NCBI RefSeq assembly: GCF_903652925.1
Contig: NZ_CAHLAR010000003.1
Span: 682,001 to 746,000 of the forward strand
Source of the DNA: Achromobacter anxifer
Lineage (GTDB): Bacteria; Pseudomonadota; Gammaproteobacteria; Burkholderiales; Burkholderiaceae_B
DNA length: 64,000 nt
Direction of reading: 5' to 3'
Position 1 is the first letter of the stretch. Each line of letters starts with the position of its first letter. The notes under the pieces were generated by a model, which had not been told where the DNA came from, did not search any database, and saw only the letters and a program-made list of their open reading frames with translations. The position numbers and the translations under genes are program-made. Positions 37,431 to 49,902 of the stretch are shown here, in pieces.

Positions 37431-38504
37431 CTACTTCCCGAAAAGATCGCCCGAACCGGCCGAAGCGCCGGCCGGCGGCGTCAGCCCCAGGTGGCGCCAG
37501 GTGGTCAGCGTGGCCGTGCGGCCGCGCGGCGTGCGCTGCAGGTAGCCATGCTGGATCAGATAGGGCTCGATCACGTCTTCGATCGTGTCGCGCTCTTCGC
37601 CAATGGCCGCGGCCAGGCTGTCCACGCCGACGGGGCCGCCGTCGAACTTGTGGATGATGGCTTCCAGCAGCTTGCGGTCCATCAGGTCCAGGCCTTGCGG
37701 ATCGACTTCCAGCATGGCCAGCGCGCGGCCGGCCACCTCGGCGTCGATGGTGCCGCCAGCCTTGACCTCGGCGTAGTCGCGCACCCGGCGCAGCAGCCGG
37801 TTGGCGATGCGCGGCGTGCCGCGGGCGCGGCGCGCCACTTCGGCGGCGCCGTCCGGCGTGATTCCGGCATTCAAGAGGCCGGCGCTGCGCGTGACGATGT
37901 GGCCGAGATCGGCGGCGTTGTAGAACTCCAGCCGCGACACGATGCCGAAGCGGTCGCGCAAGGGGTTGGTCAGCATGCCGGCGCGGGTGGTGGCGCCGAC
38001 CAGGGTGAAGGGTTGCAGGTCCAGCTTCACGCTGCGCGCGGCGGGACCTTCCCCGATCAGGATGTCGATCTGGAAATCCTCCAGCGCCGGGTAGAGGATT
38101 TCCTCGACCACGGGCGACAGGCGGTGGATCTCGTCGATGAACAGGACGTCGTTCTTTTCCAGGTTGGTCAGCAGCGCGGCCAGGTCGCCCGGACGCTCCA
38201 GCACCGGACCCGAGGTCTGGCGCAGCTGCACGCCCATTTCATGCGCGATGATGTGGGCCAGCGTGGTCTTGCCCAGGCCCGGGGGGCCGAACAGCAACAC
38301 GTGATCGAGGGCCTCGCCGCGCTTCCTGGCTGCGGCGATGAAGATCTCCAGCTGCTCGCGGGCGCGCTGCTGGCCGACGTACTCGTCCAGCGCCTTGGGC
38401 CGCAGGGCGCGTTCGATCGACTCCTCGTTGGGCGACACCGGCTGCGGCGCCACGATACGGGGGGCGTCGGGACGGGAGGAAAGCGAATCGGACTGGATGG
38501 CCAT
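37431..38504 (-). CDS. ruvB: Holliday junction helicase motor RuvB
   Basis: 357 residues, AAA+ ATPase driving branch migration. Walker A is [15 protein letters not shown], Walker [11 protein letters not shown], sensor 1 [11 protein letters not shown], arginine finger region [13 protein letters not shown], and the C-terminal winged helix ends with [16 protein letters not shown]. Length and start are normal. It is on the opposite strand from ruvCA with two genes in between. Confidence 0.97.
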   Translation of the reverse strand: MAIQSDSLSSRPDAPRIVAPQPVSPNEESIERALRPKALDEYVGQQRAREQLEIFIAAARKRGEALDHVLLFGPPGLGKTTLAHIIAHEMGVQLRQTSGPVLERPGDLAALLTNLEKNDVLFIDEIHRLSPVVEEILYPALEDFQIDILIGEGPAARSVKLDLQPFTLVGATTRAGMLTNPLRDRFGIVSRLEFYNAADLGHIVTRSAGLLNAGITPDGAAEVARRARGTPRIANRLLRRVRDYAEVKAGGTIDAEVAGRALAMLEVDPQGLDLMDRKLLEAIIHKFDGGPVGVDSLAAAIGEERDTIEDVIEPYLIQHGYLQRTPRGRTATLTTWRHLGLTPPAGASAGSGDLFGK

Positions 38505-38562
38505 GGTGCGGGAACGACAAAATGCTGAGCAGGATGCATCGTACCGTAGCGCGGCCCGCCCC

Positions 38563-38715
38563 GGGGCCGTACACCCTGCGGCAAAGCCCGGGCCGATTCA
38601 GGCCGAGGCAGGCTGTCCCGCGGCGAAACCCGGGCCGATTCGGGCAGGAGCTGCCTGCCCTCGCGGCTGGCCCTAGGCCGATTCGGACAGGGGCAGCCTG
38701 ACCCGCACGCAGAGT
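38563..38715. repeat. 42-43 bp degenerate tandem repeat
   Basis: The motif GGCCGATTC begins at 38591, 38633 and 38676, a spacing of 42 and 43 bases. Each copy continues with a related CAGG...GCCTG(T/A/C)CC...CGCGGC-like stretch, and a partial copy precedes the first. The last copy covers the final codons and stop of the histidine kinase gene, so the array looks like repeated duplication of that gene's 3' end. The same 13-bp core (GGCCGATTCGGCC) occurs at 37414-37426 next to the ruvB stop. Confidence 0.7.
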
Positions 38716-40259
38716 CCGCCGGATTCGGCCGCCAGCAGCTCCAGCGAGCCACCGTGGGCGCGCGCGATGGCTTCGGCCAGCGCCAGGCCCAGCCCGACGC
38801 TGCCGGTGCGCGTGCGCGCATCGTCAAGGCGGCTGAACGGACGCAGGGCCTCCTGGCGCCGCTCCGGCACGATGCCGGCGCCATGGTCGGCCACGTCCAG
38901 CACCGCCTGGTGTTCCTCGCGGCGCAGGGTGACCTCGACCGGCGGCGCGCCATGGTTCAGGGCATTGCCGATCAGGTTGTCCAGCAGGCGTCCCAGGGCC
39001 ACCGCGTCCGCCTGCACCACCAGCCCGGCAACCTCGTCGCCGGCCTGCAGACTGATCTCAGTGCCCGCGCCCTGCCAGGCGCCCACGCGCTCGGTCAGCC
39101 AGTCGGACAGAGCCATGGAGGCGTAGCGGTAGGCGGCCGGATCGGTTCCGCGCACGAAGCCGATGAACTGGTCGACCATGTGCTGCATGTCCTGCAGGTC
39201 CGCGCGCAGTCCTTCCTTCAGCTTGGAGTCGTCGGCCAGCTCGATGCGCAGCCACATGCGCGACAAGGGTCCCTTCAGGTCGTGCGGCAGACCGGACAGC
39301 AGGGTCCGGCGCACCGAGTCGGACTCGGACAACGCATCCAGCATGGCGTTGAAACGCTCACCCAGCACCCGGGTTTCGTGCGGTCCCGAAGGCTGGACGC
39401 GCTGCGGCTGCCCCGCGGCCAGGCGGTCGGCCGCATCGGCCAGCCGGGTGATCGGCCGCGTGATGTGCCACGAGAAACCCACCGCCAGCAACAGCAAAAG
39501 GCCCAGGCCGCCCAGCCAGGCAGCGACGAAGGGCGTGGCCACCGGCGGGTCCAGGCGCTCCAGCGGGATGACCAGCCATTCGCGCAGGCGCGGCACGTCC
39601 TCGCTGGCGGAGTTGGGCGCCAGGGAAATGAAGATTTCCGGCGTGGGGCCGCGCGACAGCGCCACGCGCGTGCCGTCGTTCAGCCGTTCATTCAACTGCT
39701 GCACCAGCACCCGCAGGTCGCGGCGGATGTCGTCCGGCTCGGGCTGGTAGCGGCGGCCATGCTCCTCGCGGTCGCGCGCGCGGTCGCCGTCGCGGCCGTC
39801 GGCGCGCTCATTGCCGCGCTCGGCGCCCCGCTCATTCCCGTGATCGTCGTCGCGGACTTCGGGCGGCGGAGGCGCGGGGGGGCCGTGCATCTGCGCGTCC
39901 GCGGCCGGCGGCGGCGGAGGAGGCGGCGCGGGCTTGGGTTTGGGCGGAGGACGGCGGCCATTGAAGCGTTGCAGCTTGGCTTCGGCGGGCAGCACCCGCG
40001 ACCACAGGCGCCACTGGTTCTGCGAAGCGGTGCGCACAAAGTCGGCGCGTTCCTCCGCCGGCACCTGCGACACGGCGGCGCGCAAGGTGCGGATAGTGGT
40101 GACGATGTAGCCGATGGCCACGTCTTCCATGAACTTGTGCCGGAAGTACGACACCGTCACCAGCGTGGCCGCCTGCGTCAGCAGGACCGAGCCCAGGATC
40201 AGCAGGATCAGCCTTGCCCGCAGCGAGCGCGGCACCAGAAAGCCGGGAGAAAAGCGCAT
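38673..40259 (-). CDS. EnvZ-type sensor histidine kinase
   Basis: 528 residues. Two membrane helices (LILLILGSVLLTQAATLVTV near 17-36 and AAWLGGLGLLLLLAVGFSWH near 245-264) flank a periplasmic domain. A HAMP domain, the phosphorylated His in GLPHDLKGPLSRMWLRIEL, and ATPase motifs DNLIGNALNHG, DHGAGI and GSVGLGLALAEAIARAHGG follow. The periplasmic domain holds an unusual low-complexity insertion: a polyproline run then an Arg/Glu/Asp/Gly-rich run near residues 103-165. Start overlaps the regulator stop by one base. The signal sensed is unknown. Confidence 0.93.
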   Translation of the reverse strand: MRFSPGFLVPRSLRARLILLILGSVLLTQAATLVTVSYFRHKFMEDVAIGYIVTTIRTLRAAVSQVPAEERADFVRTASQNQWRLWSRVLPAEAKLQRFNGRRPPPKPKPAPPPPPPPAADAQMHGPPAPPPPEVRDDDHGNERGAERGNERADGRDGDRARDREEHGRRYQPEPDDIRRDLRVLVQQLNERLNDGTRVALSRGPTPEIFISLAPNSASEDVPRLREWLVIPLERLDPPVATPFVAAWLGGLGLLLLLAVGFSWHITRPITRLADAADRLAAGQPQRVQPSGPHETRVLGERFNAMLDALSESDSVRRTLLSGLPHDLKGPLSRMWLRIELADDSKLKEGLRADLQDMQHMVDQFIGFVRGTDPAAYRYASMALSDWLTERVGAWQGAGTEISLQAGDEVAGLVVQADAVALGRLLDNLIGNALNHGAPPVEVTLRREEHQAVLDVADHGAGIVPERRQEALRPFSRLDDARTRTGSVGLGLALAEAIARAHGGSLELLAAESGGLCVRVRLPLSESA

Positions 40260-40969
40260 CAGGGCGAGAACCGGTAGCCGATTCCCCAGACGGTCTGGAT
40301 CCAGCGCGGCTGCTTGGGATCGTCCTCGATGACCCGGCGCAGGCGCAGGATGGCGATGTCGATGGCGCGGTCATTGCGTTCGCCAGCGTCGTCGTCGCGC
40401 GCCAGCGCCAGCAGCCGTTCGCGCGACAGCGGCTTGCCCGCGTTGCGCACCAGCGCCTCCAGCAGGTTGATCTCGCCGCCGGTCAGCTTGACCACGGTGC
40501 CCTCGCGCGACAGCTGGCGGGTGGAGGGGTCGAACACGAAGGGGCCGAACGAGACCGGCGCGTCCTTGGTCAGCGCGGACGGCCCGCGCTTGCGCCGCAA
40601 CACGGCCTCGATGCGGGCCAGCAGTTCGCGCGGGTCGAAAGGCTTGCCGACGTAGTCGTCGGCGCCCGCCTCCAGGCCGATGATGCGGTCCACCGCCTCG
40701 TCGCGCGCGGTCAGCAGGATCACGGGGATGTCTTCGCCCTGCTCGCGCAGGCGGCGGCAGGCGTCCGCGCCGTCGCCGCCGGGCAGCATGCGGTCCAGCA
40801 CCAGCAGATCGGGCGCGTAGCGGGTAATGCGGGACGACAGGTCGGTGGCGTCCGGCGCCAGCAGGGTGTCGTAGCCGTGCCGGTTCAGGTAGTCGGCCAG
40901 CAATTGCCGTAAGGCGGGATCGTCGTCGACGACCAGCAGCTTGGTGTGGGGATTGTCCATGGATGTCAT
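40259..40969 (-). CDS. OmpR-type response regulator
   Basis: 236 residues. The receiver domain has KLLVVDDDPALRQLLADYL, the phospho-acceptor Asp in LLVLDRMLPGGDG, and the conserved Lys in DDYVGKPFDPRELLARI. The C-terminal winged helix has LTGGEINLLEALV and QTVWGIGYRFSP, typical of the OmpR/PhoB class. It is partner to the kinase that follows, with a TGATG overlap. Start is 40969 or ATG 40960; neither has a clear ribosome site. Target genes unknown. Confidence 0.93.
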   Translation of the reverse strand: MTSMDNPHTKLLVVDDDPALRQLLADYLNRHGYDTLLAPDATDLSSRITRYAPDLLVLDRMLPGGDGADACRRLREQGEDIPVILLTARDEAVDRIIGLEAGADDYVGKPFDPRELLARIEAVLRRKRGPSALTKDAPVSFGPFVFDPSTRQLSREGTVVKLTGGEINLLEALVRNAGKPLSRERLLALARDDDAGERNDRAIDIAILRLRRVIEDDPKQPRWIQTVWGIGYRFSP

Positions 40970-41180
40970 AGTGCGGCGCGCCGCGCCTGGCCGCAAGAGG
41001 CAGGAAATCAACTGAAATATACCTGTTGCACGATGTTGGACGCGTTTTCCAGCGCTTTCCCGGCAAGCCGCTGCATCGCGCCCGGACTGGCCCTAAAATA
41101 GGGGCCAGCCCTCCTCAGCCTGTCCGCTTTGCTAAAGAACGCTTACAGGCCGGGCGGCATTCCCTTTCTACACTGCATCT

Positions 41181-42491
41181 ATGATCGCCCCTGCAATCAT
41201 CTGGCGAAAACGGTTGTTGCGCGCCGCGCTGGCGGCGGGCCTCGCCTGCCCGTTCGCCCCGGCCCTGAGCGATCCGCTGGCTGCGTCCCCTTATGTTCCG
41301 GCCGGCCCCTCGGCACGCGGCATCGGCGTACTGTCCCCGGTACAACCCATACCCGTGCGCCCCGCCCCTTCGATGGCATCGCGCGCGGTGCCGTTGGATC
41401 CCTCTCCCTGCGACATGCAGGCCATGGAACCCGTCCTGGACACCACCGTGCACGGCGCGCAGGCCGTCGACGCGGCGGACCCCATACCCGGCACCGGGCT
41501 GGCGCTGTCAGGCGACACCCAGCCCGCCGCCCCCCTCGATTGCGGCGTGCTGGCCTCGCCCGAGGAAGCCACGCCGGACTATTCCTTCGCGCTCGAGGAC
41601 GGGGATTTGCCGCGCATACCCATGGTCGTGATTTCGGGCGTCTCGCGCCCTACCCGCCCCTGGTTCGCCTCCGCCAGCAGCCAGGAAGGCCTGCGCTACG
41701 CCGGCGACCGCAACTGGGTCTACCGCAACACCACGGGTCCGTCGGTCTCCGTCGGCAACATCAACGCCCGGGCCCCGGCCTGGGGCAGCAGTGCCCCGGT
41801 GGGCGGGCTGCAGATCTCGAACTGGGGCGGATCCGGCGCCACCGCTCCGGAAGGCAGCTTCGGCTATTCGTCCTCGCTCGGCCGGCTCAACCGCATGGAC
41901 CCCGCCGCCAGCTCGGGCGCCGTGGACTACGGCGACCCCGTGGGCAGCGGCGCCGTGCGCTACGGACTCACGCCCGCGCTGACCGTGGAAGGCCAGGTGC
42001 AGAGCGCCCCCATGCTTACCACCCGCGGCATGGGCACCACCTATGCCGCGGGCGAATACGGCACCTTCAAGGCCGGGGCCACGCAGAGCTCCTTCGATGC
42101 GGCCAGCGCCTGGCGCTACCGCTTCGACTACAACGTGGACGTGGCCGACAGCGTCAACCTGGGCTATTCCAACGAGCAGATCGGCGCGGGTTACGGCGAT
42201 CTGTCCAGCTACGCCGGCGGCGGCGCGGCGACCGCGCAGACCCGCAACACGGTGTCGGCCGGCGTCCCCATCACCGGCTGGGGGGTGCTCAGCGGCACCT
42301 ATTCCGGCCTGCGGGAAGGATCCGCGCTGGCCGAACAGCGGGTGGGCCTGTCCCACAGCATGTTCGTGGCGCCCAAGGTCAAGCTAGCGGTGGGCGCGGA
42401 CCGCGACATCCTGTCGGGCAATTACGAATGGCGCGCCAACCTGAGCATGCCGGTGGACACCTTCATGCGCGGCACCTGGCTGAGCTGGTAG
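41181..42491 (+). CDS. Outer-membrane beta-barrel protein, unassigned
   Basis: 436 residues with a signal peptide (MIAPAIIWRKRLL, cleavage near APALS at about 30). A Pro/Ala-rich extended segment (30-150) is followed by about 270 residues of alternating polar/aromatic strands such as VRYGLTPALTVEGQVQSAP, WRYRFDYNVDVADSVNLGYS and VGLSHSMFVAPKVKLAVGA, ending in an aromatic residue (WLSW). The RYGLTPALTVEG pattern recalls fimbrial usher barrels, but the protein is about half usher length and lacks plug and chaperone-binding domains. No fimbrial genes adjoin. Function unknown. Confidence 0.6.
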   Translation: MIAPAIIWRKRLLRAALAAGLACPFAPALSDPLAASPYVPAGPSARGIGVLSPVQPIPVRPAPSMASRAVPLDPSPCDMQAMEPVLDTTVHGAQAVDAADPIPGTGLALSGDTQPAAPLDCGVLASPEEATPDYSFALEDGDLPRIPMVVISGVSRPTRPWFASASSQEGLRYAGDRNWVYRNTTGPSVSVGNINARAPAWGSSAPVGGLQISNWGGSGATAPEGSFGYSSSLGRLNRMDPAASSGAVDYGDPVGSGAVRYGLTPALTVEGQVQSAPMLTTRGMGTTYAAGEYGTFKAGATQSSFDAASAWRYRFDYNVDVADSVNLGYSNEQIGAGYGDLSSYAGGGAATAQTRNTVSAGVPITGWGVLSGTYSGLREGSALAEQRVGLSHSMFVAPKVKLAVGADRDILSGNYEWRANLSMPVDTFMRGTWLSW

Positions 42492-42584
42492 ACCGGCCGT
42501 GCCAAGGACGAAAATCTCCCTGTGGAAAGGGTCTGCCGGAATTGCGGCTTAAAATCCCCGCCATGATGCTCCCGGCCTACCCCC

Positions 42585-44414
<1,830 letters not shown>

Positions 44415-44454
44415 CGGCGGCGCTGTCCGGGCGCCGCGGCCACCACCAGCCGGA

Positions 44455-45507
44455 TCAGGTCGGCGGCGGCAGCAGCGGCACTCGCGCGCGCTCCTTGCCG
44501 AAGACCGAGCGGTAGGCCAGGATGTTGAACACCAGCACCACCGGAACACCCACGACTGCGCCGGCCAGCACCAGGCGCATCGAGCCCAGCGCGCCCGCGC
44601 CGTCCCACAGCGTCATGTCGTCCAGGATCAGGTAGGGGAACAGGCTGTAGGCCAGCCCGCTGAGCATCAGCAGGAACAAGGCCACGCACAGCACGAACGG
44701 CAGCCAGCTGAAGCGGTCCGCGCGGCCGGGCAGCCGCGCCAGCAGCATTTCGGCGGCGACGAAGCCCGCCAGCATCATCACCCAGACCGTGGCCGCCAGG
44801 CTCAGGTGGGCGATATTGCTCCATTTGTAGAAGATGCCGGCGTTGGCCAGGCCCAGCGTAACCGCGATCGCCACCATGCCCACCGCCGTCCAGCGGATGG
44901 CGTGGCGAGCCCAGTTGGCGGCGCGGCGCTGCAGGTCGCCGTCCACCCGCATCACCAGCCAGGACGCGCCCAGCAGCACATAAGCCGCCACCGCGCACAG
45001 GCCGACGAACATGGAGAACCAGCCATAGCCGGCATCGGACTGGTAGCCGGTGGCGATCCGGCCCAGCAGCATGCCCTGGCCGAAGGCGGTGATCAGCGAG
45101 CCGGCCCAGAAGCCGAAGATCCAGCGCGGCTTCATTTCGTTGCGCGCGCGGATGCGGAATTCGAACGACACGCTGCGCAGCACCACGCCCAGCACCATGC
45201 AGGTCAGCGGCCCGTAGAGCTTGCCCAGCACCGCGCCCCAGGCGAACGGGAATGCCGCCGCGAACAGGCCCATGCCCAGCAGCAGCCAGAACTCATTGGC
45301 GTCGCGCCACGGGCTCAGCAGGCTCATCATGCGGCCGCGCTCGTGCTCCGGCGCCAACTGCAGCAGTATGCCCACGCCCAGGTCGAAGCCGTCCAGCACC
45401 ATGCCGGCGGCGATGACCACGAACAGCATGGCCATGAAGGCCAGCGGCATCCAGAAAGAAGGATCGTCGGGGTTGAGCCCCTGCGAGGCGGCCAGCATGG
45501 CGATCAT
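44455..45507 (-). CDS. Cytochrome bd-type oxidase subunit II homologue
   Basis: 350 residues with about nine membrane helices. It keeps the CydB signature: AGMVLDGFDLGVGILLQL, SLLSPWRDANEFWLLLGMGLFAAAFP, and VLRSVSFEFRIRARN. In canonical bd oxidases CydB supports the heme-bearing CydA subunit. Its ATG overlaps the stop of the upstream CydA-like gene (ATGA). The partner CydA here has lost its heme ligands, so oxidase activity is doubtful. No cydX-sized gene or cydDC is nearby. Confidence 0.88.
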   Translation of the reverse strand: MIAMLAASQGLNPDDPSFWMPLAFMAMLFVVIAAGMVLDGFDLGVGILLQLAPEHERGRMMSLLSPWRDANEFWLLLGMGLFAAAFPFAWGAVLGKLYGPLTCMVLGVVLRSVSFEFRIRARNEMKPRWIFGFWAGSLITAFGQGMLLGRIATGYQSDAGYGWFSMFVGLCAVAAYVLLGASWLVMRVDGDLQRRAANWARHAIRWTAVGMVAIAVTLGLANAGIFYKWSNIAHLSLAATVWVMMLAGFVAAEMLLARLPGRADRFSWLPFVLCVALFLLMLSGLAYSLFPYLILDDMTLWDGAGALGSMRLVLAGAVVGVPVVLVFNILAYRSVFGKERARVPLLPPPT

Positions 45508-46847
45508 TGCGCACCTCCGCCCAGTTTGCGCACGGGCACGACGCCGTAGCGCGCCGCATGGAACAACATGCCGACGAACGCCGCGAGCAGCAGCGCGTAC
45601 AGCACGCCATAGCCGATCAGGCCGTACAGCACGGTGCTGGAGGCGACGATGCCCAGCACTTCGGATTGCGTGATGGTGCCGTTCACGGCGAACGGCTGCA
45701 GGCCCAGGATGGAGACCCACCACCCGGCCACGACCGCGATCGCGCCGGAGAACATCATGCCGCACAGCACCCGCTGCCACCAGCGCGGCAGGGTCGAAGG
45801 ATCCAGGCCGCGCCGGAAGGTCCACAGGAAGGTCACGCAGGCCACGGCCAGCATCAGCAGGCCCAGCCCGGCCGCTACGCGCAGCGACCAGAAGGTCAGC
45901 GCCACCGGCGGCAGCATGCCGGAATACTTGTCCAGGCCGCGGTAGGTGCCGTCCTGGTTGCGGTGCAGCCACATGCCGCCGGTATTGCGCAGGGTCACGT
46001 CGGCCACGTTGGTATGGGCGCGGGCATCGGGCCAGCCGAACAGCACCAGTTGCGGTTCGGAACCGCTTTCCCAGAAGCCGGCAGCCGCCGCGGCCTTGGC
46101 GGGCTGCAGCTTGGCGACCATCTGCCCGGCGCCGGTCGCGACCGGCAACTGCAGGAAGGCAGCCACCACCGCCACCACCAGGCCGGTCTTGAAAGTGTTG
46201 CGCTCGCCGTCGCCCAGCGGCCGCCGCAGGGCCTGCAAGGCGGTCACGCCCATCATCAGGAACGCGGCGGCCAGCGCGGCGCCCACGACCACCACGGCCA
46301 TGCGCCAGCCCACCGAGGGATTCAGCACCACGGCGGTCCAGTCGTAGACCTGGTAGCGCCCATCGACCAGCAGCGCGCCGTCCGGCGTCTGCATCCAGGA
46401 CTGCAGCGCCAGCACCCAGAACACCGCCACCAGCTGCCCCACGGCCACCATCAGCACGGCCAGCGTATGGGCGCCGTCCGACACGCGGCGCTGGCCGAAC
46501 AGCATGACGCCCAGGAAGCAGGATTTGAGGATGAACACGGACAGGATGCCGTAGCCCAGCAAGGGGCCCGCCACGTTGCCGATCTTGTCCATCAGGCCCG
46601 CCCACAGGCTGCCCAGCTGGATCAGCACCGGCACGCTGGTCGCCAGGGTCAGCACGAAGGCCAGCGCGAAGATCCGCACCCAGAAGCGGTAGGCGGCCGT
46701 CCAGCCGCCATGGCCGGACCAGCGCGCCCTGATCTTGAAGAACAGCAGCACCCAGGCAAGCGCCAGCGAGAAGGCCAGGAAAAACGCCAGAAAGCTCAGG
46801 CTGGCCACGAACTGCGTGCGAGCCAGGGATAACGTGGATATGTCCAT
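45504..46847 (-). CDS. CydA-like subunit lacking canonical heme ligands
   Basis: 447 residues, homologous along its length to cytochrome bd subunit I: LARTQF at the start, SVPVLIQLGSLW, WMQTP (150s) and VVLNP (173-177) align with E. coli CydA. The ligand positions do not: His19 aligns with Leu20, His186 with Val185, Met393 with about Arg323, and Glu99/Glu107 of helix 3 with Tyr or Gly and Lys108. The quinol-loop glutamate is also not seen. It is therefore a divergent paralogue that may not bind the usual hemes. Start 46847 gives the family-like MDISTLSLART. Confidence 0.8.
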   Translation of the reverse strand: MDISTLSLARTQFVASLSFLAFFLAFSLALAWVLLFFKIRARWSGHGGWTAAYRFWVRIFALAFVLTLATSVPVLIQLGSLWAGLMDKIGNVAGPLLGYGILSVFILKSCFLGVMLFGQRRVSDGAHTLAVLMVAVGQLVAVFWVLALQSWMQTPDGALLVDGRYQVYDWTAVVLNPSVGWRMAVVVVGAALAAAFLMMGVTALQALRRPLGDGERNTFKTGLVVAVVAAFLQLPVATGAGQMVAKLQPAKAAAAAGFWESGSEPQLVLFGWPDARAHTNVADVTLRNTGGMWLHRNQDGTYRGLDKYSGMLPPVALTFWSLRVAAGLGLLMLAVACVTFLWTFRRGLDPSTLPRWWQRVLCGMMFSGAIAVVAGWWVSILGLQPFAVNGTITQSEVLGIVASSTVLYGLIGYGVLYALLLAAFVGMLFHAARYGVVPVRKLGGGAQ

Positions 46848-46983
46848 GATGGGCCGTAGTGTAGAGCCAGTTACATGAATGTGGGGCCAGTTTGAAACCG
46901 GTTGCACGGACACGTAAAAGGCCTCGCCTGCGGAACGTGGCAAAATTGACTCTTTGTCGCTGCTTTTTCCTATTCTTTCAAGA

Positions 46984-48750
<1,767 letters not shown>

Positions 48751-48773
48751 CGCGCCGCGTCCGCATTGCACGG

Positions 48774-48801
48774 AAAAGGCGCCGAAAGGCGCCTTTTTCT
48801 T
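48774..48801 (+). terminator. Rho-independent terminator after glnS
   Basis: Stem AAAGGCGCC/GGCGCCTTT with GAAA loop followed by a T-rich run. It lies about 25 bp past the glnS stop. Confidence 0.92.
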
Positions 48802-48910
48802 TGGGGCCGCCCCCTGCGCATGCGGCCCCTGGGCGGGTTATCATCCCCCGAACCTCGCAGCCGGCCGAGCGCGCCGTTTCCTGGCGCCCGGACCGCCAGC
48901 CACAATCAAG

Positions 48911-49780
48911 ATGAACACTGAATCCCTAGCCCTGGACTTCAAAAGCGCCACCCTCTATGCCATCCGGGTGGTCTTGCACAGCGCCGACCCCGAACGCCTG
49001 AACGCCGCACTGGCCAAGCGCATGGCCGATGCAGGCAGCTTCTTCGAAAACGAACCCGTGGTCATCGACGCCAGCCGCGTCGAGGAAAAAATCGACTGGA
49101 CCGCCCTGCTGGCGGCATTGCGCGGCCATAACCTGCCGCCCATCGGCGTGGTGGCCGAAGGCGCCAACCTGGAAGCCGCTCGTGCCGCGGGCCTGGCACC
49201 GGTGGAACTGTCCACGCCCACGGCCCGCCCCGCGCCCGTGATCGACACCGCGCCGCCCAACGACGTCGCCACCCCGGTGCCTTCGGTGCCCGCCGCCGCG
49301 GTCGAAACCGCGCCCGCCCCCACCGAAGAAACCCCGGCCGAAACGCCCGTGGCCACGGACAAGTCCGATGCCGAACCGCTGCCCGCTCGCGCCGCCAGCA
49401 GCACCACCTCGGCCCCCAGCCCCACGCCCGCCGCGCCGCACTCGTCGTCGGCGCTAGTCATCACCAAGCCGCTGCGCTCGGGCCAGCGCGTCTACGCGCG
49501 CCACACGGATCTGGTCGTGATCGGCATGGTGAGCCAAGGCGCTGAAGTCATCGCCGACGGCAACGTCCACGTCTACGGTCCGCTGCGCGGCAAGGCCATG
49601 GCCGGCGCTCGCGGCGACACCTCGGCCCGCATCTTCACCACCCACCTGGACGCGGAGCTGCTGGCCGTGGCCGGCGTGTACCGCGTGGTCGAGGACAAGC
49701 TGGACCGCACGCTGCAAAACCAGCCCGCGCTGATCCGCCTGGACGGCGACACGCTACGCATCGAGGCCCTCAAGGCCTGA
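48911..49780 (+). CDS. minC: Septum site-determining protein MinC
   Basis: 289 residues, longer than E. coli MinC (231) owing to a linker. The N-terminal domain ([19 protein letters not shown]) antagonises FtsZ. Residues about 95-180 are a Pro/Ala/Glu/Thr-rich linker. The C-terminal beta-helix ([47 protein letters not shown]) dimerises and binds MinD. First gene of the minCDE operon. Confidence 0.96.
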   Translation: MNTESLALDFKSATLYAIRVVLHSADPERLNAALAKRMADAGSFFENEPVVIDASRVEEKIDWTALLAALRGHNLPPIGVVAEGANLEAARAAGLAPVELSTPTARPAPVIDTAPPNDVATPVPSVPAAAVETAPAPTEETPAETPVATDKSDAEPLPARAASSTTSAPSPTPAAPHSSSALVITKPLRSGQRVYARHTDLVVIGMVSQGAEVIADGNVHVYGPLRGKAMAGARGDTSARIFTTHLDAELLAVAGVYRVVEDKLDRTLQNQPALIRLDGDTLRIEALKA

Positions 49781-49902
49781 GCCCCGGAAATGGCGGCACG
49801 CGCAGACACCCGCGCAAATTTCCACACATCCTGTAAGAAGCCTTACAAGGGCTTTTTGCTTTACGATAACGCGATTTATTCGAACATAAGGGTTTGATCG
49901 TC

